Assembly: GCA_937142855.1 (NCBI GenBank)
Contig: CAKZQZ010000039.1
Coordinates: forward strand, 1 to 35,458
Origin: an uncultured Alphaproteobacteria bacterium
GTDB taxonomy: Bacteria > Pseudomonadota > Alphaproteobacteria > Puniceispirillales > Marisalimonadaceae
Direction: 5' to 3'
Length of the DNA: 35,458 nt
The notes beneath the pieces were generated by a model. That model was not told where the DNA came from. It was given only the letters and a program-made list of their open reading frames with translations, and made no database searches. Positions 8,369 through 17,275 of this stretch are shown piece by piece (the first letter of the stretch is position 1; every line of letters begins with the position of its first letter). Made by a program: the position numbers and the translations under genes.

Positions 8369-9328
8369 ATGTATTTAAATGACTTCCTTTCAGAGCATTG
8401 TAAAGATGACAATGTTGCCTCAATAATAAAAAATTTATCTGATGCAGCCATAATAATATCTAATCAAATTAAAAATGTAGATAAAAAGGTTAATTCAGAA
8501 GTTAACTTGGGAAATAAAAATGCAGATGGTGATTTACAAAAACCATTAGATATATTCGCTGATGATATTTTGATAAATTGTTTAAAAGGATGTCCAGTTT
8601 CAGGTTATGCCTCGGAAGAACAGGACGGGTTTATTGATTTTAAAAATGATCATAACTTAATTGTTCTTGCAGATCCATTAGATGGTTCAAGTAATATAGA
8701 TGTAAATGTAACTATAGGTACTATTTTTTCAATTATATCTAGAAATAACCTACCTTTGAAAGAAGCTTTTTTGCAAAAAGGTATTCATCAAAATTCATCA
8801 GGTTTTTTTGTTTATGGGCCGCAAACAACTTTATTTTTAACGGTTGGTAAAGGAACCTACTTATTTGCTTTAAATGAGAGCAGTCAAAAATTTTTATTAA
8901 TTAATAAAATAGACATTCCTCAAAAAACCTCTGAGTTTGCTATTAATGCTTCCTATAAAAGGTTCTGGGATCAAGCAACATTAAAGTATGTTAATAATTG
9001 TCAATTGGGTGAAGATGGTGTTAGGAAAAAAAATTTTGGAATGAGGTGGGTTGGCTCTCTGGTTGCGGATGCTAGTAGAATTTTTATTAGAGGTGGTATT
9101 TTCTTATACCCTGCAGATAATAGAGAAAAATATAGAGAAGGAAGACTTCGTTTAACTTATGAAGCTAACCCTATTGCTTACTTGGTTGAACAGGCAAATG
9201 GAATGGCAACAAACGGAACTGAGAAAATTTTAAACTTGGATGTCCAAAAAATTCATCAAAGAACAGCCCTAATATTTGGTTCTAAAGAAGAAGTTGTCGA
9301 ATTCAAAAATTCATTTGATAATCCATAA
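8369..9328 (+). CDS. fbp: Class I fructose-1,6-bisphosphatase
   Basis: 319 residues, in the class I range. It removes the 1-phosphate of fructose 1,6-bisphosphate, the committed step of gluconeogenesis (or of Calvin-cycle regeneration). Metal and substrate residues are present: SEEQ (E83/E84), ADPLDGSSNID (102-111), GMRWVGSLVADASRIF near 224-239, YPADNREKYREGRLRLTYEANP with E265 as a metal ligand. The AMP-site region at the N-terminus is diverged, as in many bacterial members. It lies 12 bases after the PaiB gene and 80 bases before transketolase. The combination with tkt, pgk, gap, rpe and gph recalls cbbF of cbb operons, although RuBisCO and phosphoribulokinase are not in view. Confidence 0.94.
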   Translation: MYLNDFLSEHCKDDNVASIIKNLSDAAIIISNQIKNVDKKVNSEVNLGNKNADGDLQKPLDIFADDILINCLKGCPVSGYASEEQDGFIDFKNDHNLIVLADPLDGSSNIDVNVTIGTIFSIISRNNLPLKEAFLQKGIHQNSSGFFVYGPQTTLFLTVGKGTYLFALNESSQKFLLINKIDIPQKTSEFAINASYKRFWDQATLKYVNNCQLGEDGVRKKNFGMRWVGSLVADASRIFIRGGIFLYPADNREKYREGRLRLTYEANPIAYLVEQANGMATNGTEKILNLDVQKIHQRTALIFGSKEEVVEFKNSFDNP

Positions 9329-9408
9329 ATTTTTTAAAAGTTTTATGTGATTTTCGTAGATTAAATGTTATTGGTATTTGATATCTAATTCATGTCTGGA
9401 GCAAATTG

Positions 9409-11397
9409 ATGAACGGTCAGGTAAGAGCTGGGGATAATCCTTCATTTTTAATGGCAAATGCTATTAGGTTTTTAGCAATGGATGCCGTTCAGGAGGCAAA
9501 TTCAGGTCATCCTGGAATGCCAATGGGAATGGCAGATGTAGCAACCGTACTTTTCAAAGATTTTATAAATATTAATCCAGAAAAACCAGATTGGCCCGAT
9601 AGAGATAGGTTTGTTCTATCAGCTGGCCATGGATCAATGTTGCTTTATGCACTTCATTATCTTTTAGGTTACAAAGATATGCCAATCGAAAATATAAAAA
9701 ATTTTCGACAGTTAAACTTTAATACAGCTGGTCATCCAGAATTTGGTCATGCTAAAGGTATAGAAACTACGACAGGTCCATTAGGTCAAGGTTTAGCAAC
9801 AGCCGTGGGTATGGCACTTAGTGAAAAACTAATGGCTAAAAAATTTGGATCTGATTTAGTTAATCATTATACATATGTGATTGCTGGTGATGGGTGTCTT
9901 CAAGAAGGAATTAGTCATGAAGCAATAGAGTTTTCAGGACATTTGAAGCTATCAAAGCTAATAGTATTGTGGGACGATAATCAAATATCTATTGATGGAT
10001 CAACAAATTTATCAAATTCAGCAAACCAAATTTTAAGATTTAAAGCTGCGGGTTGGCACACACAGAGCACCGATGGTCATAATCATCTAGAGATAGAAGC
10101 AGCAATTAAAAATGCCCAAAAATCTAGGAAACCGTCTTTAATTTCATGCAAAACAAAGATTGGTTTTGGCGCACCTAATTTAGCAGGAACGTCTAAGACA
10201 CATGGAGCTCCATTAGGAGTAGAAGAAATCATTGCGACAAGAAAAGCATTGGGTTGGACAGAAAAACCTTTTGAAATTCCAAAACAAATTCTAACTGATT
10301 GGAGGAAAACTACAGAAAGGGCAAAAACCCTTTCCAATAATTGGGAAAAAAAATTAGAACAAAGTTCTAAGAAAAATAAGTTTGAGTCTTTTGTTGAAGG
10401 AATTTTTCCTAAATCTTATGAAAAGAAAATACATACTTTTATAAGACAAATGAAAACAGAAATGCCTAAACTTGCGACTAGACAAGCCAGTCAAAAAACA
10501 CTCGAGGTTATAAATAAATCGATACCATTTACGTTAGGTGGTTCAGCAGATTTGACTGGTTCTAACTTGACTAAAACAAGTGGAATGAAATCTATTACTT
10601 CAACGAATTTTTCTGGTAATTACATACACTATGGAATTAGAGAGCATGCTATGGGCTCTATAATGAATGGTGTAGCATTACATAAAGGTCTTATTCCTTA
10701 TGGAGGTACATTTCTAGTATTTAGTGATTATATGAGAGCTTCTATTAGACTTTCAGCATTGATGTCACTAAGAGTTATTTATGTGTTAAGTCACGACTCA
10801 ATCGGTTTAGGCGAAGATGGTCCAACACACCAACCGGTTGAACATTTGGCTATTTTAAGGTCAACTCCCAATTTAAATCTTATAAGACCTGCAGACATTG
10901 TTGAAACTGCTGAAGCATGGGATATTGCTCTTAAAACTAATGCCCCCACTGTTCTTGCTTTGTCAAGACAAGGTTTAAAAGCATTCCGTTCAGAAAAATC
11001 GACTGAGAATAAAGTCAGTAAAGGTGGATATATTTTACATGAAAACTCAACAAAAAGAGATTTAACTATTATTGCGACGGGGTCTGAAATAGAGATAGCA
11101 ATGGAGGCCTCAAGTTCGCTTTATAATGATGGAATTAATGCTGCTGTTGTTTCGTTACCATGTTGGGAGTTGTTCGACAAACAAGATGACGATTATAAAT
11201 CTAAGGTGCTAGGGGTATGTCCTCGAATTGCTATAGAGGCTGGAACTGAAATGGGTTGGTCTAAGTATATTGGTGAAAAAGGCATTTTTATTGGAATGAA
11301 TAGTTTTGGTGCCTCAGGCCCTGCTCCAGAATTATATAAACATTTTGGGATTACATCTGAAGCTGTTGTTAATGCAGCTAAAAAACAATTATTATAA
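9409..11397 (+). CDS. tkt: Transketolase
   Basis: A 662-residue thiamine-diphosphate enzyme moving two-carbon units between sugar phosphates (pentose phosphate pathway, or Calvin regeneration). Seen: [15 protein letters not shown] near 73; the ThDP/magnesium motif [13 protein letters not shown] near 162 with the later [10 protein letters not shown]; the pyrimidine domain beginning near 350; and [14 protein letters not shown] near 405 with the catalytic Glu of family REHAM motifs. [18 protein letters not shown] near 465 is the phosphate and substrate-binding region. A TTG at 9406 directly precedes the ATG; I use ATG at 9409 because GGAG (9398-9401) is 7 bases upstream of it. The 80-base gap before it is the largest in this gene run and could hold an internal promoter, though none is clear. 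pgk follows after 25 bases. Confidence 0.95.
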   Translation: MNGQVRAGDNPSFLMANAIRFLAMDAVQEANSGHPGMPMGMADVATVLFKDFININPEKPDWPDRDRFVLSAGHGSMLLYALHYLLGYKDMPIENIKNFRQLNFNTAGHPEFGHAKGIETTTGPLGQGLATAVGMALSEKLMAKKFGSDLVNHYTYVIAGDGCLQEGISHEAIEFSGHLKLSKLIVLWDDNQISIDGSTNLSNSANQILRFKAAGWHTQSTDGHNHLEIEAAIKNAQKSRKPSLISCKTKIGFGAPNLAGTSKTHGAPLGVEEIIATRKALGWTEKPFEIPKQILTDWRKTTERAKTLSNNWEKKLEQSSKKNKFESFVEGIFPKSYEKKIHTFIRQMKTEMPKLATRQASQKTLEVINKSIPFTLGGSADLTGSNLTKTSGMKSITSTNFSGNYIHYGIREHAMGSIMNGVALHKGLIPYGGTFLVFSDYMRASIRLSALMSLRVIYVLSHDSIGLGEDGPTHQPVEHLAILRSTPNLNLIRPADIVETAEAWDIALKTNAPTVLALSRQGLKAFRSEKSTENKVSKGGYILHENSTKRDLTIIATGSEIEIAMEASSSLYNDGINAAVVSLPCWELFDKQDDDYKSKVLGVCPRIAIEAGTEMGWSKYIGEKGIFIGMNSFGASGPAPELYKHFGITSEAVVNAAKKQLL

Positions 11398-11422
11398 ATT
11401 AAAATTAAGAGTTAATTCTAAA

Positions 11423-12622
11423 ATGTCTAAGGCCATAAAAAGTATAGTTAGTCAGGATGTAAGGAATAAAGTTGTTTTAATAAGAGCAGATTTTAACATA
11501 CCTATCCAAGATGGAAAAATTCAGGATATTACGCGTGTTAGTAGATCGCTTCCAACGATTAAATTTTTATTGAATGCAGGTTCGAAGGTTGTAATTTGCA
11601 GTCATCTTGGAAGACCCAATGGGGAGCATGTTGAGGCTTTTTCTTTAAGGCCATTAATTACAGCTCTTTCTGATATTTTAAAAATTAAAGTGCATTTTAC
11701 TATTTCTTGTATTGGCCAAGGTGCCTTAGAAGCCAAAAAAAACCTTAAGCCTGGAGAAATATTACTATTAGAGAACGTTAGATTTCACAAAGGAGAAACT
11801 GAAAATAACATAGAATTCGCAAGAGAGTTATCAGGTCTATGTGATTTTTTTGTTAATGATGCTTTTTCTTGCTCTCATAGGGCTCATGCAAGCCTACACG
11901 CGATTACAAATTTTTTACCATCGTTTTCTGGAATGTTACTTGACGAAGAAATTAAAGCTCTAACATCAGTGCTTAATTCGCCTGCCAAACCAGTGGCAGC
12001 GTTGGTAGGGGGAGCAAAAATTTCAACAAAAATAAACATTATTGAATTTTTGATAACGAAAATGGATTTCTTAGTTATTGGTGGGGCAATGGCTAACACA
12101 TTTATTTTAGCTAAGGGTTATGATGTAGGTAAAAGTATGGTTGAAAGAGATGCAATCAACTTAGCAAAGACAATCTTAGAAAAAAGTAAAAAGTTTGACT
12201 GTAAAATAATACTCCCGGAAGACCTTGTTGTATCCAAACAATTTGAAGAAAATTCTGATCATAAAATTGTTAATACATCAAGTATTCCCTCAGAAATGAT
12301 GGCTTTAGATATTGGACCTAAGTCAATTGAAAATATAAAGTCCATTTTTGAAAATATTAAAACTTTATTATGGAATGGTCCGTTGGGTGCATTTGAGATT
12401 AATCCTTTTGGCACAGGTACTTTCACTTTGGCCAAATTTGCGGCGGATTTAACTATAAAAAATCAATTAATTACTGTTGCAGGTGGAGGAGATACAGCAT
12501 CTGCACTAAATAAATCTGGCGTTGCAGAAGACTTTACTTATATATCTTCTGCAGGTGGAGCTTTTCTTGAATGGCTAGAAGGTATAGAGTTGCCAGCTAT
12601 ATCGGCCTTAGGTAATAATTAG
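11423..12622 (+). CDS. pgk: Phosphoglycerate kinase
   Basis: 399 residues. It interconverts 1,3-bisphosphoglycerate and ADP with 3-phosphoglycerate and ATP. Seen: VVLIRADFNIPI with R21, D23 and N25; SHLGRPNG at 60-67; LLLENVRFHKGE and FVNDAFSCSHRAHAS in the middle; GGAKISTKI; the ADP-side WNGPLGAFE near 320; and the closing GGGDTASAL near 362. The frame is open back to 11306 inside tkt, but I start at ATG 11423: the initial MSKAIKSIVSQD fits the family, and the upstream residues are an out-of-frame reading of transketolase. AAGAG upstream could serve as ribosome site. It is followed by gap 22 bases later. Confidence 0.95.
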   Translation: MSKAIKSIVSQDVRNKVVLIRADFNIPIQDGKIQDITRVSRSLPTIKFLLNAGSKVVICSHLGRPNGEHVEAFSLRPLITALSDILKIKVHFTISCIGQGALEAKKNLKPGEILLLENVRFHKGETENNIEFARELSGLCDFFVNDAFSCSHRAHASLHAITNFLPSFSGMLLDEEIKALTSVLNSPAKPVAALVGGAKISTKINIIEFLITKMDFLVIGGAMANTFILAKGYDVGKSMVERDAINLAKTILEKSKKFDCKIILPEDLVVSKQFEENSDHKIVNTSSIPSEMMALDIGPKSIENIKSIFENIKTLLWNGPLGAFEINPFGTGTFTLAKFAADLTIKNQLITVAGGGDTASALNKSGVAEDFTYISSAGGAFLEWLEGIELPAISALGNN

Positions 12623-12644
12623 ATAAATTTAGAAAGGAATTAAA

Positions 12645-13652
12645 ATGACAGTTCGTGTTGCAATTAATGGTTTTGGTAGAATTGGAAGAAATATTCTAAG
12701 GTCAATTATTGAGTCAAATAGGAAAGATATTGTTGTAGTTGGTATTAACGATTTAGGGCCTGTAGAAACTAATGCTCATTTATTAAGGTACGACACAGTA
12801 CATGGTAGATTTCCATCAATTGTTAAAGTTGATGGAAGTAATATAGATGTTGGAAGTGGTCCTATAAAAGTAACCTCAATACGTGATCCAAAGGATTTGC
12901 CATGGAAGGAGCTTGATGTTGATATTGCTATGGAATGCACAGGTATTTTTACAAGTAGAGAAAAGGCTTCTATGCATCTTGAAGCTGGTGCTAAGAGAGT
13001 TTTAGTTTCTGCTCCAACAAATGGTGCTGACTTAACTGTAGTTTATGGGGTTAACCATCATAAATTAACTAATGAGCACTTGGTTGTTTCTAATGCTTCA
13101 TGCACAACAAACTGTTTAGCTCCAGTTGCAATGGCTTTGAATAATGGAGTTGGTATTAATCAAGGTTTTATGACAACAATACATTCATATACTGGCGATC
13201 AACCTACTTTAGATACTATGCACTCAGATCTCTATAGAGCGAGAGCAGCTGCCGGCAATATGATCCCAACTTCTACAGGAGCAGCCAAAGCTGTTGGCTT
13301 AGTTTTACCAGAGTTGAATGGTAAATTGGATGGGGTGTCAATAAGAGTTCCTACACAGAATGTATCAGTAGTAGATTTTAAATTTAACGCCAATAGATCA
13401 ACCTCAATTGAAGAAATTAATAATATTATTAAAGAGGCAGCACATGGTGATCTTAACAATATACTAGGATTCACAAACGAATCACTTGTCTCAAGTGATT
13501 TTAACCATGATCCTCATTCATCTATTTTCCACATGGATCAAACGAAAGTTATGAATAATACGTTTGTAAGAGTTCTAAGTTGGTATGATAACGAGTGGGG
13601 TTTTTCTAACAGAATGTCAGATACCGCTATAGCAATTAGCAAAACTATTTAG
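12645..13652 (+). CDS. gap: Glyceraldehyde-3-phosphate dehydrogenase, type I
   Basis: 335 residues, normal length. It interconverts glyceraldehyde-3-phosphate with 1,3-bisphosphoglycerate. Seen: the dinucleotide motif INGFGRIGR at 7-15, the catalytic SNASCTTNC with C153, and H180 in TTIHSYTGDQ. D36 in GINDLG at the end of the second strand points to NAD rather than NADP preference, which fits a glycolytic/gluconeogenic enzyme better than a photosynthetic one. The C-terminal WYDNEWGFSNRM is intact. AAAGGA precedes the ATG at good spacing. It sits between pgk and rpe, 22 and 42 bases away, in the same orientation. The order pgk then gap is the reverse of the common alphaproteobacterial gap-pgk order. 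Confidence 0.96.
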   Translation: MTVRVAINGFGRIGRNILRSIIESNRKDIVVVGINDLGPVETNAHLLRYDTVHGRFPSIVKVDGSNIDVGSGPIKVTSIRDPKDLPWKELDVDIAMECTGIFTSREKASMHLEAGAKRVLVSAPTNGADLTVVYGVNHHKLTNEHLVVSNASCTTNCLAPVAMALNNGVGINQGFMTTIHSYTGDQPTLDTMHSDLYRARAAAGNMIPTSTGAAKAVGLVLPELNGKLDGVSIRVPTQNVSVVDFKFNANRSTSIEEINNIIKEAAHGDLNNILGFTNESLVSSDFNHDPHSSIFHMDQTKVMNNTFVRVLSWYDNEWGFSNRMSDTAIAISKTI

Positions 13653-13694
13653 ATTTAATTAAAAAATAATAGGTATTGTGTAGAGTAAAAAATA

Positions 13695-14354
13695 ATGACT
13701 AATGTATTAATAGCACCCTCAATATTATCAGCAAATTTTTCTAATTTAAAAGAGGAAATACAGGCGATCGATAAGGCTGGTGCTGACTGGATACATTTAG
13801 ATGTTATGGATGGTCACTTTGTTCCTAACCTTACGTTTGGCCCTCCAGTTATTCAATCAATAAGACAATTTTCTAAAAAACCATTTGATGCTCATTTAAT
13901 GGTTACTAATCCAGATGATTTTTTAGAAGAGTATGCCTCAGCTGGTGCTGATATGATTACTGTTCATAAAGAGGTTGTTCCTCATTTAGACCGTACTCTT
14001 GCTCGTATTTGTGAATTAGGATGTAAAGCTGGTGTTGCTATTAATCCCGCAACATCCATCTCTGGTCTCGAATTTGTTATAGATAAATTAGATTTAATAC
14101 TTGTCATGAGTGTTAACCCAGGTTTTGGAGGTCAAAAATTTATAAACAGTTCAATAGATAAAATAAAATCAATAAGAAACTTAGTAGGTGACAGAAATAT
14201 CAAAATTCAAGTTGATGGAGGGATTAATGATAAAACGTCCTCCAAAGTTATTGAAGCGGGCGCTGATGTATTAGTTGCAGGGTCTGCCATTTTTAAAGGA
14301 ACGGGATTGGAAAATTATAAAAAAAATATTGATGTTCTTCGAAGTAAATCTTAA
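13695..14354 (+). CDS. rpe: Ribulose-phosphate 3-epimerase
   Basis: 219 residues, a TIM-barrel enzyme interconverting ribulose 5-phosphate and xylulose 5-phosphate. Catalytic and metal residues visible: [10 protein letters not shown] at 6-15, [12 protein letters not shown] with H34 and D36, DAHLMV with H67, SVNPGFGGQ near 139-147, and VDGGI with D174 as the second acid. It supplies the substrate of transketolase encoded upstream. The next gene, gph, begins 3 bases after its stop, so the two are surely co-transcribed; rpe-gph is a common pairing in proteobacteria. Confidence 0.95.
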   Translation: MTNVLIAPSILSANFSNLKEEIQAIDKAGADWIHLDVMDGHFVPNLTFGPPVIQSIRQFSKKPFDAHLMVTNPDDFLEEYASAGADMITVHKEVVPHLDRTLARICELGCKAGVAINPATSISGLEFVIDKLDLILVMSVNPGFGGQKFINSSIDKIKSIRNLVGDRNIKIQVDGGINDKTSSKVIEAGADVLVAGSAIFKGTGLENYKKNIDVLRSKS

Positions 14355-14357
14355 AAA

Positions 14358-15020
14358 ATGAGAATAAAAGATTATAATATAATATTTGATTTAGATGGAA
14401 CATTAGTTCACTCAGTTCCAGATATGCACAATGCCATAAATAAAACCTTAAAAAAATATAATTTAAATTCTATTTCCGAATCAAAACTCCAAACCTTTGT
14501 TGGCGAGGGCATGTTATCTTTATCAAAAAGAGTTGTTGATTATTGTGGAGGCAATCAGCATTTATATGATCTAGTTTATATAGATTACCGACAAAATTAT
14601 TCAGAAAAACCTTTTAAGTATAGTACTTTAATGAGTGGGGTAAAAGAGACACTTGAATTCTTTTATGAAAAAAACGTTCCTATGGGCATTTGTACGAATA
14701 AAAGACAATTTGTTACTGATATGTTAATTGATCAAATGAATTTAAAAAAATACTTTAGCGTTATCGTGGGGGCTAGAGATAACATTCCATTAAAACCACA
14801 ACCAGATATGGTTCAGCTGGCAATGAGACAATTTGATTCCATTAATAAATCTTTTGTAATGGTTGGTGATACAATAAATGATATCGCATCTGCTAAAGCA
14901 GCTCATATTAAATCTGTAGCAATTGCAGGCGGTTATACCGATGTTGATATTCAAACATTGGAAGCAGACTATTCCTTAGAAAATATGAAAGATATTATTT
15001 CTCTTTTTGAAGATGACTAG
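14358..15020 (+). CDS. gph: Phosphoglycolate phosphatase-like HAD hydrolase
   Basis: 220 residues, HAD-superfamily hydrolase with an alpha-helical cap of the Gph/PGP type. The nucleophile motif is IFDLDGTLVHS (D11, D13). Motif II is ICTNKR near 110, the conserved Lys is in PLKPQPD near 146, and motif III/IV is VMVGDTINDIASAKAA near 172. Gph hydrolyses 2-phosphoglycolate, a by-product of oxygenase activity of RuBisCO or of DNA repair. Related HAD enzymes act on other small phosphates, so the substrate is likely but not certain. Position right after rpe supports the Gph call. Its TAG stop lies in a CTAG palindrome that also supplies the stop of the convergent dehydrogenase gene (4-base overlap), so no intrinsic terminator fits between them. 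Confidence 0.85.
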   Translation: MRIKDYNIIFDLDGTLVHSVPDMHNAINKTLKKYNLNSISESKLQTFVGEGMLSLSKRVVDYCGGNQHLYDLVYIDYRQNYSEKPFKYSTLMSGVKETLEFFYEKNVPMGICTNKRQFVTDMLIDQMNLKKYFSVIVGARDNIPLKPQPDMVQLAMRQFDSINKSFVMVGDTINDIASAKAAHIKSVAIAGGYTDVDIQTLEADYSLENMKDIISLFEDD

Positions 15021-15937
15021 ATAGGGTCCCAGCTAAAAACATCTCCACTTCGTTCATTAGGCGTCATTGAGTTTTTAAAAGCAGGGAATGCTCTTTCTGC
15101 AATTCCTTCGGGTGTCCAACCGTTTTCTGAATGAATGGATTTAACGGGTCTGTTTTGGTTGTATATAAAAAGCTCATTTAATCTTGCACTAAATATTTGA
15201 CCAGTTACTTCTTTAGCAGCTTCAGATGCTAAGAATACAGCAAGAGGTGCATTTTTATCAGGTGTCATTTTTTTTAGTCGTTCCACCCTTTCTTTTTCAG
15301 TATCTGTGTTTGAAGGTATAGAATTTGTCATTCTGCTCCACGCAAAAGGAGCAATACAATTTGATCTTACATTGTATCTACTCATATCAAGCGCAATGGA
15401 TTTTGATAACCCGGCAATACCTAATTTTGCAGCAGAGTAATTAGCCTGACCAAAATTACCAATCAACCCAGATGTACTAGTCATGTGTACAAATGAACCT
15501 GAATTTTGCTCACGAAAAAATGGTGCAGCTGCCCTACTTACATAAAAACTACCGTTAAGATGAACATTAATTACATTTTCCCAGTCGGATGGATCCATTT
15601 TGTGGAATATGGTATCTCTTAGTATACCAGCATTATTAACGACAATATCAATCTTACCAAAAGTATCTAAAGCTTTTTTAATAATTAATTGAGCACCATT
15701 CCAGGAAGAAACGCTTTCATTACTTATGACAGCCTTCCCACCCTTTTGAGTAATTAGGCCACTTGTTTCTTGTGCTGGCGACTCTGACCCACCCTCACCA
15801 GTTAACGATACACCAATATCATTAACTACAATTGAAACACCTTCTGCTGCTAACGCCAAAGCGATTTCACGTCCAATACCTCCACCAGCACCAGTTACTA
15901 CAGCTACTTTGCCTTTAAGTCCTAAATTTACACTCAT
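15017..15937 (-). CDS. Short-chain dehydrogenase/reductase (hydroxyacyl-CoA dehydrogenase-like)
   Basis: 306 residues. A classical SDR domain occupies about 1-225: VVTGAGGGIG at 13-22 for cofactor binding, VVNDIG with D40 (acidic residue favouring NAD), NNAG at 101-104, catalytic S154, Y167 and K171 in HMTSTSGLIGNFGQANYSAAK. A tail of about 80 residues includes FIYNQNRPVKSIHSENGWTPEGIAERAFPAF. This long tail and the ETSGLITQKGGKA segment resemble SDRs related to the dehydrogenase part of the peroxisomal multifunctional enzyme 2, which act on 3-hydroxyacyl-CoA. The substrate here is unproven. It stands alone on the minus strand between gph and tRNA-Arg. AAGGAAATT precedes the ATG as ribosome site. 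Confidence 0.85.
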   Translation of the reverse strand: MSVNLGLKGKVAVVTGAGGGIGREIALALAAEGVSIVVNDIGVSLTGEGGSESPAQETSGLITQKGGKAVISNESVSSWNGAQLIIKKALDTFGKIDIVVNNAGILRDTIFHKMDPSDWENVINVHLNGSFYVSRAAAPFFREQNSGSFVHMTSTSGLIGNFGQANYSAAKLGIAGLSKSIALDMSRYNVRSNCIAPFAWSRMTNSIPSNTDTEKERVERLKKMTPDKNAPLAVFLASEAAKEVTGQIFSARLNELFIYNQNRPVKSIHSENGWTPEGIAERAFPAFKNSMTPNERSGDVFSWDPI

Positions 15938-16067
15938 TAGATAATTTCCTTCTAGATTGTAACTTAATTACATTATTAAAATTTTGGGTTGTAGACCATA
16001 ATAATTTTGAAAAAGACTAAATAACTTATTATTGATAATTGATATTTATCTGATATTAAAATAACAG

Positions 16068-16144
16068 GGCCCCGTAGCTCATCTGGATAGAGCGCAAGAT
16101 TCCTAATCTTGAGGTAACAGGTTCGAGTCCTGTCGGGGTCACCA
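16068..16144 (+). tRNA. tRNA-Arg (anticodon CCT)
   Basis: The cloverleaf folds fully. The acceptor GGCCCCG pairs with CGGGGTC (one G-T). The D stem is GCTC/GAGC. The anticodon stem CAAGA/TCTTG carries loop TTCCTAA, so the anticodon is CCT (16102-16104), reading AGG. The variable loop has 5 bases. The T arm is ACAGG-TTCGAGT-CCTGT, the discriminator is A and CCA is encoded (16142-16144). A single-copy gene between two divergently facing coding regions. Confidence 0.96.
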
Positions 16145-16189
16145 AATAAAACATCTATTTGTGAAACTTTTATTAGTAGGTGATTGATA

Positions 16190-16214
16190 TAAACACATAA
16201 TCAACTGGTGTTTA
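16190..16214. repeat. Small inverted repeat in the tRNA-Arg / hydrolase gap
   Basis: TAAACAC (16190-16196) and GTGTTTA (16208-16214) are exact 7-base arms around an 11-base loop. No T-run follows, so it is not a normal terminator for tRNA-Arg. Function unknown; chance is possible. Confidence 0.3.
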
Positions 16215-16315
16215 CTTGCTCACAATTAACTGACAGGTTAGAAACTTAATTGATTTAATTGTATTTAATGGTTTAGCACTTATATCTATATCAACATTCT
16301 ATAATTTTTTTATTA

Positions 16316-16342
16316 TTCTAGAACAATCTAATGTTATTAGAA
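16316..16342. repeat. Imperfect inverted repeat upstream of the hydrolase gene
   Basis: TTCTAGAACA and TGTTATTAGAA form arms that match except for one extra base, across a short spacer, ending 21 bases before the ATG at 16364. It could be an operator or a leader hairpin for the hydrolase-pepF-ABC1 unit. Low confidence in DNA this AT-rich. Confidence 0.3.
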
Positions 16343-16363
16343 AATATCAGAAATAGGTGAGAT

Positions 16364-17248
16364 ATGGATTTTTTTAATGACTTTGATATTACTTTTTTAG
16401 AAACTAACAGAGGGATAATAAGGTATAGAAAAGCAGGGAATGGCCCTCCTCTACTAATGCTTCACGGTAATCCACAAACCCATGCAATGTGGCATAAAGT
16501 AGCTCCAAATTTAATTGAAGATTACACTGTTATTTGTCCTGATATTCCTGGTTATGGAAAATCGTTTAAACCCAAATTATCGGCAAATCATGAAGAATAT
16601 TCGAAAGTAAAAATGGCAAAAGATATTGAAGAGTTTATGAAGTTATTAAATTTCAAATCTTTTTATGTTTTAGCACATGATAGGGGAGCAAGGATTGCTC
16701 ATCGTTTAGCATTAGATTTTCCTGATAAAGTGTTGAAAATGATTTTATTGGATATAATTCCAACAATTGAACATTTTGAAAGAGCAAACATGGATTTTGC
16801 TATGGGATATTATCACTGGTTTTGGCTTGCACAAAGAAATCCAATTCCTGAATCAGTAATTCAAAAAGCTCCGGAAGAGTGGTTTTATGCTCATACTTCA
16901 AGAGAAAAAAAAGACAGAGATTTTTTTGCCCCAAATGCATTAAGAGATTATCTTGAGTGTCTTAAAAATCCTAAAACTGTTGAAGCTATATGTGAAGATT
17001 ATAGAGCAGCAGCTACTATAGATATTAAAGATGACAAGATCAGTAGAAATAATAATGTTAAAGTAAAAAGCCCAGTTATGGTTTTATGGGGAAAGAAAGG
17101 TAAAATTGAGCAATGGTATGACCCAATCTCTATTTGGAAAAAATATTGTTCTACGGAAGTGAAGGGTTTTGGTATTGACACAGGTCACTATCTCGCAGAA
17201 GAAGACCCAGAGGCAATAATAAAATGTGTTAGAAGTTTTTTAATATAA
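16364..17248 (+). CDS. Alpha/beta hydrolase with fluoroacetate dehalogenase-type active site
   Basis: 294 residues, cytoplasmic. The fold signatures are LHGNPQTHAMWHKVAP (oxyanion region, 33-48) and the nucleophile elbow AHDRGAR. Aspartate D106 rather than serine is the nucleophile, as in haloalkane and haloacetate dehalogenases and epoxide hydrolases. In the studied fluoroacetate dehalogenase of Rhodopseudomonas palustris the working residues are Asp110, Arg111, Arg114, Asp134, His155, Trp156, Tyr219 and His280. Here the equivalents are D106, R107, R110, D130, H151, W152, Y213 and H275, with the same spacing up to H151/W152. So both carboxylate-clamping arginines and the halide pocket are kept. 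It likely hydrolyses 2-haloacids such as haloacetates to hydroxyacids; an epoxide or other substrate remains possible. Ribosome site AGGTGAG. pepF follows after 27 bases. Confidence 0.85.
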   Translation: MDFFNDFDITFLETNRGIIRYRKAGNGPPLLMLHGNPQTHAMWHKVAPNLIEDYTVICPDIPGYGKSFKPKLSANHEEYSKVKMAKDIEEFMKLLNFKSFYVLAHDRGARIAHRLALDFPDKVLKMILLDIIPTIEHFERANMDFAMGYYHWFWLAQRNPIPESVIQKAPEEWFYAHTSREKKDRDFFAPNALRDYLECLKNPKTVEAICEDYRAAATIDIKDDKISRNNNVKVKSPVMVLWGKKGKIEQWYDPISIWKKYCSTEVKGFGIDTGHYLAEEDPEAIIKCVRSFLI

Positions 17249-17275
17249 AAGAAATTTAAAGGATTTAAATTTAGA

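Noticed and set aside
11306-11422. N-terminal extension of the pgk frame
   Set aside because: It is an out-of-frame reading of the end of tkt; the family start and the downstream ATG at 11423 are clear.
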